Shown piece by piece: positions 18,098 to 25,791 of a DNA stretch of 31,962 nucleotides. The stretch is from Flavobacteriales bacterium UBA7325 (GTDB lineage Bacteria; Bacteroidota; Bacteroidia; Flavobacteriales_D; Crocinitomicaceae), in assembly GCA_002471375.1 (NCBI GenBank), contig DKPV01000001.1, forward strand, positions 1-31,962. Reading direction: 5' to 3'. Position 1 is the stretch's first letter. Each line of letters starts with the position of its first letter. A model generated the notes under the pieces. The model was not told the DNA's origin, made no database searches, and worked only from the letters and a program-made list of their open reading frames with translations. The position numbers and the translations under genes are program-made.

Positions 18098-19228
18098 ATG
18101 TCTAAAAAGCAAAAAGCAATAGTTTCTGTTACGAATGATCTATATACAGACCAGCGTGTACACAAAGTTTGCACATTTTTGCTCGCTCAAGGTTATGATG
18201 TTCTTCTAGTTGGGCGTAAACGTAAAACTAGTATTCCTCTTCCAGCTAGAGCATACAAAACTAAGCGCATACGACTTCTATTTGAAACGGGAGCAAAGTT
18301 CTATGCCTTTTTCAATTTGCGGCTATTCTTTTACCTTCTTTTCAAAAGAGCAGACGTTTTAGTATCGAACGATCTTGATACTCTTTTAGCGAACCACCTT
18401 GCTAAGAAATTCAAATCAAAAACACGACTAGTTTACGACTCGCACGAATACTTTACAGAAGTCCCTGAATTAATTAATAGACCTAAGGTTCAACGAATTT
18501 GGTTAAGGATCGAACGTCTCATTTTTCCTAAACTCAAGGATGTATATACGGTAAACCAATCGATTGCTGATATTTATTCAGCTAAATACAACAAGGAGGT
18601 TAAAGTGGTTCGAAACATTAGTCCACTCTGGAGCGGGAAGGAAATCAAGTCAAAGAAAGAATTAGGAATTCCTGAAAACAAATCGATTATCATTCTTCAA
18701 GGTGCGGGTATAAATATTGATCGGGGTGCTGAAGAAGCAGTTGAAGCAATGAATAATGTCGATGCTATTTTACTGATTGTTGGAGACGGCGACGTCGTGC
18801 CTCAATTAAAAGAATTCGTAAGTGAACAAAATGACTTGCTCAAATCAAGGATACGATTTATCGGAAAGCAGCCTTACGATGTAATGATGAATTATACTTT
18901 TCATGCAGACATTGGGTTAACGCTTGATAAACCGCTAAGTCTAAATTATAAACTCTCACTTCCGAACAAGGTTTTCGATTACATGCATACAACGACCGCA
19001 GTCGTAGCAACGAACATTAAAGAAGTTGCATATGTTGTTATGACGCATCAAATTGGAAAGGTCCTGGATGAACTGTCTGTTGAGACGCTTTCAAAAACTC
19101 TCACTTCGCTCATTAATGATCCAAACCGACTAGAAAAATATCATGCCAATTGCAAGGTTGCAGCTCAAACTGAAAATTGGGAAATAGAGACACAAGTCTT
19201 GGCAAAAATCTATCCGAAAGTTGTCTAG
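18098..19228 (+). CDS. Glycosyltransferase family 4-like protein
   Basis: A GT-B fold transferase of 376 residues. The N-terminal domain begins VSVTNDLYTDQRVHKVC; the C-terminal donor-binding domain has GAGINIDRGAEEAVEAM, IVGDGDVVPQL and LPNKVFDYMHTTTAVVATNI, the GT4 nucleotide-sugar region. It probably transfers a sugar to a lipid-linked glycan or surface polysaccharide at the inner membrane. I chose the ATG at 18098 rather than the GTG three bases earlier because it sits exactly behind the promoter. The partner transferase overlaps its 3' end. Confidence 0.85.
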   Translation: MSKKQKAIVSVTNDLYTDQRVHKVCTFLLAQGYDVLLVGRKRKTSIPLPARAYKTKRIRLLFETGAKFYAFFNLRLFFYLLFKRADVLVSNDLDTLLANHLAKKFKSKTRLVYDSHEYFTEVPELINRPKVQRIWLRIERLIFPKLKDVYTVNQSIADIYSAKYNKEVKVVRNISPLWSGKEIKSKKELGIPENKSIIILQGAGINIDRGAEEAVEAMNNVDAILLIVGDGDVVPQLKEFVSEQNDLLKSRIRFIGKQPYDVMMNYTFHADIGLTLDKPLSLNYKLSLPNKVFDYMHTTTAVVATNIKEVAYVVMTHQIGKVLDELSVETLSKTLTSLINDPNRLEKYHANCKVAAQTENWEIETQVLAKIYPKVV

Positions 19229-20330
19229 TATATCGATACATATCGTTTCTTTTGATGTGCCCTTTCCAGCAGATTACGGAGGGGCAATTGACGTCTATTT
19301 TCGCGTTAAGGCACTTCATGATTTAGGTGTTAAAGTAACTTTACATTGTTATGAATATGGTCGGGGCCAGGTAAAAAAATTAGAAGAAATTACGGAGGCT
19401 ATTCATTACTACCCTCGTAAGAAACACCTTTTCGATTGGTTTTCTAAACGACCATTTATTGTTCAAACTCGGCGTTCAAAAGAACTAGTAACTCGTCTAC
19501 TTGAAGATAATTCACCGATCCTTTTCGAGGGGTTACACACCACCTTTTGGTTGGATGACCAGAGATTAAAGGACCGCTTAAAAATTGTTCGAACTCACAA
19601 TGTTGAACATAATTACTATAGGCATCTAGCAGCAAATGCAAGTGGTTTCAAGGCCATGTTTTTTCGATCTGAAGCCAAAAAACTAGAACTGTTCGAAGCT
19701 ATATTGAATCATGCGGATCATGTTTTGGCGATCAATGAGAATGATGTTCGTCACTTCAAACACTACAAGCCTGAGGTCACTCTTTTACCTCCTAGTATTG
19801 ATAAAATCAGTCTTAGTTCGCAAATTTCAACTAAATTATACTGTTTATTCCATGGAAACTTGTCTGTTTCCGAAAACAGTTTGAGCGCGAAATGGTTAAT
19901 TAATAGTGTTTTTAATTCGGGTGAGATGCGACTAATTGTTGCCGGGAAAAATCCCTCATCAGATTTACTCGAACTACAAAATGAGACAATAGAAATAATC
20001 TCGAACCCATCGGATGAAGAGATGAATAATCTAATTTCGATGGCGCGGGTTCATGTACTTCATACCGATCAATCTACTGGGGTGAAATTAAAACTGATTC
20101 AAAGTTTGCAAACCAGTGGACATGTAATTGTTAATCCTAAAATGGTTGAAGGAACGCAATTGAACGATTACTGTTCCGTGGTAAATTCGATAGACGACTG
20201 GAAGAACAAAATCTCCACTAGTTTAAATTCTGAATTGAGTAGTGACGATTTTGAAAGAAGACTAGACCTCTTCAAAAATGAACTGAATACACTAAAGAAT
20301 TGTGAAAAAGTACTATTAAAAATACTTTAG
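19221..20330 (+). CDS. Glycosyltransferase, GT-B/GT4-like
   Basis: A 369-residue transferase. The N-terminus HIVSFDVPFPADYGGAIDVYFR has the Gly-rich donor/acceptor loop typical of GT4 enzymes in Bacteroidota; the C-terminal part has HGNLSVSENSLSAKWL and HTDQSTGVKLKLIQSLQTSGHVIV. The start is TTG, overlapping the stop of the first transferase by 8 nt; no ATG or GTG lies close enough to preserve the first strand. The two enzymes are probably made together and add successive sugars. Its 3' end overlaps the convergent antiporter gene by 4 nt. Confidence 0.8.
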   Translation: MSSISIHIVSFDVPFPADYGGAIDVYFRVKALHDLGVKVTLHCYEYGRGQVKKLEEITEAIHYYPRKKHLFDWFSKRPFIVQTRRSKELVTRLLEDNSPILFEGLHTTFWLDDQRLKDRLKIVRTHNVEHNYYRHLAANASGFKAMFFRSEAKKLELFEAILNHADHVLAINENDVRHFKHYKPEVTLLPPSIDKISLSSQISTKLYCLFHGNLSVSENSLSAKWLINSVFNSGEMRLIVAGKNPSSDLLELQNETIEIISNPSDEEMNNLISMARVHVLHTDQSTGVKLKLIQSLQTSGHVIVNPKMVEGTQLNDYCSVVNSIDDWKNKISTSLNSELSSDDFERRLDLFKNELNTLKNCEKVLLKIL

Positions 20331-21748
20331 TACTTCTTTCGACTAATGTCTAATTTAGTCAACGCGAAAAACAACAAAATTCCTGAAATATTAAAGAGTG
20401 CAAAGGGGGCATAATCCAATGTAGAAATTCCCAAAGTATAGGTCATATAAACACCTGTAACATGCCAAGGCAACAATGACTCCAAAAGGGTCATCGAATT
20501 CTCCATTGATCGTGATAGAACGGTTCTTGGTATTTTACGTTCTGTAAATGACTTACTAAATAATTGGCCTATCGTCAAGATCGAAAAGGAACCACTTCCC
20601 GAGACTCCATTTAAAATTGCGCCAGCGAAGAAAGTAGTAACAATAAAACCGTAAGTCGACTTCACCTTTTTTAGTAGTGACTTCATAATTCTATCAAACG
20701 CACCTATTGTCTGCATGAACGAACCAAAACCTATAGCAAGAACTGTGTATTGCACCGCGCCAGCCATCATGCCGTCAAAACCACCCCGATTAAGCAAGGT
20801 TACGAGTGTCTTCGAATAGGAAACAGTACCATCAAGCATATCAGTTGAAAATCCAGAAATCATTGATGTCGCTCCATCAACAATCGGAAATCCATGACTG
20901 ATCATCCCAACCATCAACGCTGTTAAAGAAGAGGCGATCATCACAAGAACAGGGTTGTATCCTTTAAAACCGCCCACTAGAACAACAAGTGCGGGCAAGA
21001 GAAGAAAAAGGTTGAAAGAGTAGATCGATTCTAGCTGACTTAGAATTTTATTCACCTCAGGATTAATTCCTTCCAGCGGAGTAATCGTCATACCTAAAAT
21101 TAAGAACCCTGAAATCGCAACAATGGCGGACAATAAAACATTCGGGAGCATTCCTCTTATATGTTCATAAACTGTAATCTCCGAGGCCAGTGCACTGATA
21201 TTAGTTGTATCCGAAACTGGAGAAACTTTATCCCCTAAAACTGCACCTGAAATAACTGCCCCAGCTACCATTTCTAATGGAATTCCAAAGCTATAACCAA
21301 TGCCCATAAATGCAACTCCCGATGTTGCTGCTGATCCATAACTTGTTCCGGTAAAAACCGATACGAGCGCTGTAACTATAAAAGCAGTTACCAAAACAAA
21401 GCTTGAATCTATTGCCTGTAACCCAAGATAGATCAAATAAGGAACGGTGCCACTATACATCCATGATCCAACAATTCCTCCTATCGATATCAGAATTAAA
21501 ATTACTGGAAAAGCCTTACGGATATTATCCGCGAAATCATCGAAGAGACTTTTGAGTTTGTAATTCAAGAAATAGGCCGTGACTCCTACTCCAATAGTGG
21601 ATAATAGAAGTACGAATTTCAAATCAACCTCCAGCCATAGATGCATCACTGAAACAAGCGTGGTCATTATAAGCATAGGAACGATTGCTAACCCTAGTGA
21701 TATTTCTTTCGCCTTTGGATCGTTCTTTATCAATTCATCTTGTTTCAT
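20327..21748 (-). CDS. nhaC: NhaC-family Na+/H+ antiporter
   Basis: A polytopic inner-membrane protein of 473 residues with about eleven to twelve TM segments. Key family stretches are FTGTSYGSAATSGVAFMGIG (about 132-151), AVISGAVLGDKVSPVSDTTN (about 164-183) and GVSGSGSFSILTIGQ in the second half, the inverted-repeat discontinuous-helix regions of NhaC/ArsB-type exchangers. Relatives exchange Na+ for H+; some carry out lactate/malate or other organic acid exchange, so the ion is not certain. It is divergent from the porin/flavoprotein pair, across a 175-nt intergenic region with inverted repeats. Sodium handling would fit a marine cell. Confidence 0.85.
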   Translation of the reverse strand: MKQDELIKNDPKAKEISLGLAIVPMLIMTTLVSVMHLWLEVDLKFVLLLSTIGVGVTAYFLNYKLKSLFDDFADNIRKAFPVILILISIGGIVGSWMYSGTVPYLIYLGLQAIDSSFVLVTAFIVTALVSVFTGTSYGSAATSGVAFMGIGYSFGIPLEMVAGAVISGAVLGDKVSPVSDTTNISALASEITVYEHIRGMLPNVLLSAIVAISGFLILGMTITPLEGINPEVNKILSQLESIYSFNLFLLLPALVVLVGGFKGYNPVLVMIASSLTALMVGMISHGFPIVDGATSMISGFSTDMLDGTVSYSKTLVTLLNRGGFDGMMAGAVQYTVLAIGFGSFMQTIGAFDRIMKSLLKKVKSTYGFIVTTFFAGAILNGVSGSGSFSILTIGQLFSKSFTERKIPRTVLSRSMENSMTLLESLLPWHVTGVYMTYTLGISTLDYAPFALFNISGILLFFALTKLDISRKKY

Positions 21749-21817
21749 TCAAGGAAAGTACAAATAAATCCACTGCTAGCGATTATTCAATTACATTCGG
21801 AATACCCTGTGGTTTAG

Positions 21818-21861
21818 TGATTCTTTATTTAGAATCATTAAAAATGCCACTTTTGTGGTAT
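21818..21861. promoter_or_regulatory. Two adjacent inverted repeats in a divergent control region
   Basis: TGATTCT-6 nt-AGAATCA (21818-21837; extendable by TAG/TTA) is followed 6 nt later by ATGCCAC-TTTT-GTGGTAT (21844-21861). They lie between divergent nhaC and the porin, where a terminator for either gene makes no sense. TTTGTGGTA recurs at 21852 and 21888, 36 nt apart. Operators or leader-RNA structure are possible; no regulator can be named. Confidence 0.4.
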
Positions 21862-21923
21862 TGTGAAAACTGAACCATCTTTCGTTCTTTGTGGTAACAA
21901 ATAAGTGTAAAAAAGAAATAACG

Positions 21924-23114
21924 ATGAAAGCAATTTTTCTTACAGGCATACTAGCTCTCTTTTCGACTGCCGCTGTTTACGGACAAACCTTTTTAGATAG
22001 TACTGTAAATAGTTCAACTAAGAAAGTGCTCTTTGCAGATCCAAATTCTTTTGCGATCGGATCATATGGTGAGGCACATTACAATCACGGTATTGTTGAC
22101 GGAACTTACCAAAATGGAACCATGGATTTACATCGCGTAATCGTTTTTATGGGGTACAAATTCAATAAAAATCTTCAGTTCTTCACAGAAATCGAATTTG
22201 AGCATGTGAAGGAAGTTTATGTAGAGCAGGCATTCTTGAATTATAGTGTCAATAGTGCCTTTAATATTAAAGGGGGTATCATTTTAATTCCAATGGGATA
22301 CGTCAACGAATTTCATGAACCAACACTTTTTAATGGAGTCGAGCGACCTGCTTTTGCCAAATATGTGATTCCCAGTACATGGCGAGAAATGGGAGTTGGT
22401 TTCCATGGCCTGCTTAAAATAGCAAACTTGAAATACCAGTTGTACGCGGTAAATGGCTTCAACGGATATAACGGATCAGCAACTCTATCAGGAAGTGGAG
22501 GTCTACGAGGTGGTCGTCAAAAAGGTGCAAAGACAACCTTCAGAACGCCTTCAGTGACAGGTAAAATCTCGTTCTATGGATTGAATGGATTGCGATTAGG
22601 GCTTGCTGGATACTATGGGAACTCAGAGTCATCTCAATTTGATGGACTTGATCGAAATGATGCAGCAGCAGTTCAAACTGCGGACAGCACAAGTGTGGGT
22701 ATCGCGATGACCGCTATAAATGCAGAATACAATATTGGAGATCTTACGCTACGGGCAGTTGGTAGTTTGACGTCTATTTCTAACACAGACGAATACAACG
22801 ATTACACAGGTGCTAATTTAGGAAGTCAAATAATGGGATATTATACAGAGGCATCCTATAAATTCAGACTTAGTAAAGACAAAAACTTCCCTCGTCTAAT
22901 TCCTTTTGTACGTTATGAAAATTACAATACACATCATGCTGTACGAAATGAGATTACAAAAAATGATGCATACAATCGTGAGACGCTAACAGGAGGTCTG
23001 GGATTTCAAATTACACCAGGGACAATCATCAAAACTGATTTCCAATGGGTGAAAACAGAGGCAAACCCAAAGCCTACAAACGTATTTAATCTTGGATTCG
23101 GTTATTGGTTCTAG
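21924..23114 (+). CDS. Porin-like outer-membrane beta-barrel
   Basis: A 396-residue protein. The frame is open from 21891, but the ATG at 21924 begins a clean signal peptide (ends VYGQ, residue ~20) and follows an A-rich AAAAAAGAAATAACG leader. The mature protein has repeated amphipathic strands with acidic/aromatic turns (FFTEIEFEHVKEVYVEQAFL, IKGGIILIPMGYVNEFHEP) and ends in GYWF, the aromatic terminus of a Bam-inserted barrel. It resembles phosphate-selective porin O/P-type proteins in layout; substrate unknown. It lies 1 nt before the FMN-binding protein gene, and divergent from nhaC. Confidence 0.75.
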   Translation: MKAIFLTGILALFSTAAVYGQTFLDSTVNSSTKKVLFADPNSFAIGSYGEAHYNHGIVDGTYQNGTMDLHRVIVFMGYKFNKNLQFFTEIEFEHVKEVYVEQAFLNYSVNSAFNIKGGIILIPMGYVNEFHEPTLFNGVERPAFAKYVIPSTWREMGVGFHGLLKIANLKYQLYAVNGFNGYNGSATLSGSGGLRGGRQKGAKTTFRTPSVTGKISFYGLNGLRLGLAGYYGNSESSQFDGLDRNDAAAVQTADSTSVGIAMTAINAEYNIGDLTLRAVGSLTSISNTDEYNDYTGANLGSQIMGYYTEASYKFRLSKDKNFPRLIPFVRYENYNTHHAVRNEITKNDAYNRETLTGGLGFQITPGTIIKTDFQWVKTEANPKPTNVFNLGFGYWF

Positions 23115-23115
23115 A

Positions 23116-23670
23116 ATGAAGTTGGTTATCAAAATATCAGGTGTTTTTCTCTTCATGCTCATTATGATGGCATTCGTGTCACCACAGAAAAAGCTTGACA
23201 AGTTAATATCGAAGGTTTGGAAGGATCAAGATGTTGAAGTTGTACGTGTTGTCATTCCAGACTCACTGAAAACAGACATTATGGTATTGAGCGAAGTAAT
23301 TTCTGAAGGGGAAACTGTTGGATATGCATGCTACGCTACTGCATTTGGTTGTCAAATTGGTGGTTGCGCTGCTCCCTCCAACCCTAATGCACAGACCTAC
23401 GAGACATTCGATTATATCGTCCTCTATGATACAGACCTAAACATACTAAGAGTTGACATTGCTGATTATGGCGGGCAATATGGCTATGAAATTTGTCGTA
23501 AAAAATGGTTAGCTCAATTCAAGGGAGAAAATAATGGATTTATCTTAGATAAGAACATTGACGGTATTTCTGGTGCAACTGTCTCAGCTCAGTACCTTAT
23601 TGATGACGTGAATAAAATCGGTGACAAAATGAAAACTATCGATCTTAATTCCCTAGTAGCTCATAAGTAG
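23116..23670 (+). CDS. Envelope FMN-binding protein, probable covalent flavinylation
   Basis: A 184-residue protein with an N-terminal hydrophobic anchor (about residues 3-21). The C-terminal FMN-binding domain has DGISGATVSA: the Asp-x-x-Ser-Gly-Ala-Thr motif at which ApbE attaches FMN through phosphoester to Thr155 in RnfG, NqrC and related extracytosolic proteins. A mid-domain cluster, C72-x6-C79-x4-C84 in CYATAFGCQIGGC, is not CxxCH and so not a cytochrome site; it might form disulfides or bind metal. The frame is open from 23092 but overlaps the porin; the ATG at 23116 follows the porin TAG directly. No apbE is in the window. The context suggests an outer-envelope redox role. Confidence 0.8.
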   Translation: MKLVIKISGVFLFMLIMMAFVSPQKKLDKLISKVWKDQDVEVVRVVIPDSLKTDIMVLSEVISEGETVGYACYATAFGCQIGGCAAPSNPNAQTYETFDYIVLYDTDLNILRVDIADYGGQYGYEICRKKWLAQFKGENNGFILDKNIDGISGATVSAQYLIDDVNKIGDKMKTIDLNSLVAHK

Positions 23671-23788
23671 TTTCACTTCGCATCATTTACGTATTTTTAA
23701 TGTGTGCAAAGCTTCTTATCACATGCCACAAGCTGGACATTAATTCTCTCCTTGATTCTTGGATCATGTAATTCGAAGGAGGAGCAGG

Positions 23789-24053
23789 TTATCGATTGGT
23801 ACTCGCATGGAAATACTCAAGTTTGGGAAGATCACCAATACAGTCGAGTATTTTGGTGATCAGGTTAGCATCCAATATTAACTTCGTCATATTCTGAAAA
23901 GAACATATTGACTCTGGTACCTTCCTGAGCTGATTATAACTCAAATTCAGTGTTAACACATTTCTGGATCCTGAAGGGCTCTTTCAAATGAGCGATACTC
24001 CCCGTTGTGCTGTGCATAAATAGGCACAAAGCCAAGAATCAAAAAATCTTAAT
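23789..24053 (-). pseudogene. Decayed secreted leucine-rich-repeat protein gene
   Basis: The 468-nt stretch 23671-24138 has no intact gene, but its minus strand holds a broken LRR gene. At 24042-23955 a frame reads a signal-peptide-like tail ending PIYAQHNGEY and SFERALQDPE, the usual lead-in to bacterial LRRs. A shift in frame then gives two 23-residue repeats (23962-23825): LNLSYNQLRKVPESI and LILDANLITKILDCI, plus a third start (KLEYFHASTNR) ended by TAA at 23791. The expected start codon has become ATT (24053), with a further frame shift in a T-run behind it. At least three separate lesions show it is non-functional. It sits just downstream of the porin/flavoprotein pair and of the convergent subtilase gene. 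Confidence 0.7.
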
Positions 24054-24138
24054 TATTGCGCCGTGTAATCGTGCAGAAGTTGCTTTCAAGCATGTATAAT
24101 GAACATGTGCGATTCTTGTTACGACTCGATGTCAAGTT

Positions 24139-25719
24139 TTAATGTGCGATAATGATTTTCGTTTGGAATAATAGTCCGCTGTCATCAAGAACGGAAACAA
24201 AATAGTGACCGTTCGGCACTCCAATTGTCGAAATTTCAACTCCATTATTTTGAGGAGAACAAACATGCTCTTCAATCAACCTGCCCATCATATCCGTAAT
24301 TGACAGAGTTACCTCATCTGAGACTAGAAGTGGCGAATATAAGTTTAATTCATTATCAGCCGGCACTGGATAAACCAATGACGACGGTCCCATGATTGTG
24401 CTGACCACTAGATTTAAAGCGCAAAAATCGGGGATTCCGTATCCTGTAAGTGAATCCGGCGTTGAAACCTGACTTGCCGACTCTCTTATTGTTTGAATAA
24501 TTTCTTGAGCTGTCATTGTAGGGTTTGCACCAACAAGACAGGCAACAGCCCCTGCAGTAATTGGGCTTGAAAAGGATGTTCCATTACCATAATCGAGCTC
24601 GCCACTTGAACGAATAAACCAAGCGTCTCCTCCTCTTGCAACAACATCCGGCTTCACACGACCATCAAATGAAGGCCCAACACCAGAGAACCATGCGTAA
24701 TTTCCAAATCCTTCTATAGCGCCAACGGTTAATATGCTATCTGCATCTCCAGGCGTTGTGATGTGATCAGGTCCGGAATTACCGGCAGAGGTAACTACGA
24801 CAATTCCCTTTGAAGCTGCTGTCGTTACACCAACTGCAGATATCGTAGTTTGTCCATCTAAATCATCATAAATGTAGTTGGTCAATGAATCATCAAATTC
24901 ATAATAACCAAGCGATATATTGACCACATCGACACCGACTGAATCAGATCGTTCCAGAGCGGCAACCAGATTAAACTCTTCTAACTGTGTTTCTGAAGAT
25001 ACATCCTCAGAGACATAAAGGGCAATGTCAACATCTTTTCCTGTTCCTGTGTATTGAACAGAATCCACCCCCTGCATTTCAGCTACAATTGTAGAAGCTA
25101 CAGCAGTTCCATGACCACTATATGCGTACACGGTAGAATCATTTATAAAGTCATGAAAATCAATTAGTCTATTCTCTAAATACACCGAATCAAAATAGGG
25201 TATCGTATCCATCCCATTAAATCCAGCGTCAATAATTGCTACAAATACCCCTTCTCCTGTGTATCCCAAATCGTGGAGACAATCAACATTAATTTGAGTT
25301 ACTTGAGTATCTGCATATCCATAATTCAAGGTCTTAGCTTCTTCAATCTCCCACTTGTTAATTGTTGATTCTGTGTTCTTAGTTGAAAACGTTTGTATGG
25401 ATTCGATAAAATCATATTGCGCCAATAGTTCATTCTCTGTGGCACTTGTCTCAAACTTAACTGCATTCATCCAGCGTGATATTTGAAGAATCTTCCCAAC
25501 AGAATTCAGTGAATTCACGTAAGCTAAATTAACAGGCCAATCTTTTGAATCAAACTCAACATGATTTTTAGCGCGACGAGCTAAAGCTCTATCAGTGAAT
25601 CGACTTTCTAACTCTTGAACCGTCGGTTCCTGCTTATCTTTTAGATATACAATCATTGTTTGTTGAGCATTCAAATTAACGCTCGAAAAAATAATTAATA
25701 GGGAGAGGATTGCTTTCAT
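24139..25719 (-). CDS. Secreted S8 subtilisin-like peptidase with T9SS sorting domain
   Basis: A 526-residue protein counted from the ATG at 25719, which begins a signal peptide (MKAILSLLI...NLNAQ); the open frame runs further upstream to 25785 without a signal. An N-terminal propeptide-like region (about 20-120) is followed by an S8 catalytic domain. The triad is visible: Asp164 in AIIDAGFNG, His203 in SGHGTAVAS and Ser382 in GNGTSFSSP; Asn314 in TSAGNSGPD is the oxyanion residue. The last ~80 residues begin VYPVPADNELNLY and end FQTKIIIAH, a type A T9SS sorting domain. It should act on extracellular or surface protein. It lies 72 nt downstream of the LETM1-related gene. Confidence 0.92.
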   Translation of the reverse strand: MKAILSLLIIFSSVNLNAQQTMIVYLKDKQEPTVQELESRFTDRALARRAKNHVEFDSKDWPVNLAYVNSLNSVGKILQISRWMNAVKFETSATENELLAQYDFIESIQTFSTKNTESTINKWEIEEAKTLNYGYADTQVTQINVDCLHDLGYTGEGVFVAIIDAGFNGMDTIPYFDSVYLENRLIDFHDFINDSTVYAYSGHGTAVASTIVAEMQGVDSVQYTGTGKDVDIALYVSEDVSSETQLEEFNLVAALERSDSVGVDVVNISLGYYEFDDSLTNYIYDDLDGQTTISAVGVTTAASKGIVVVTSAGNSGPDHITTPGDADSILTVGAIEGFGNYAWFSGVGPSFDGRVKPDVVARGGDAWFIRSSGELDYGNGTSFSSPITAGAVACLVGANPTMTAQEIIQTIRESASQVSTPDSLTGYGIPDFCALNLVVSTIMGPSSLVYPVPADNELNLYSPLLVSDEVTLSITDMMGRLIEEHVCSPQNNGVEISTIGVPNGHYFVSVLDDSGLLFQTKIIIAH

Positions 25720-25791
25720 AAGATGAAGGTACTGTTTATTACTAAAACGATGAATTGCAAGTATAGGTTGGCAATCAAATTTCATATTCTC

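Noticed and set aside
18098..20330. Full polysaccharide biosynthesis cluster
   Set aside because: Only two glycosyltransferases are present; no flippase, polymerase or nucleotide-sugar genes follow.
23671..24138. Small intact gene in the gap between the flavoprotein and the subtilase
   Set aside because: No continuous frame survives; the visible signal is a broken LRR gene only.
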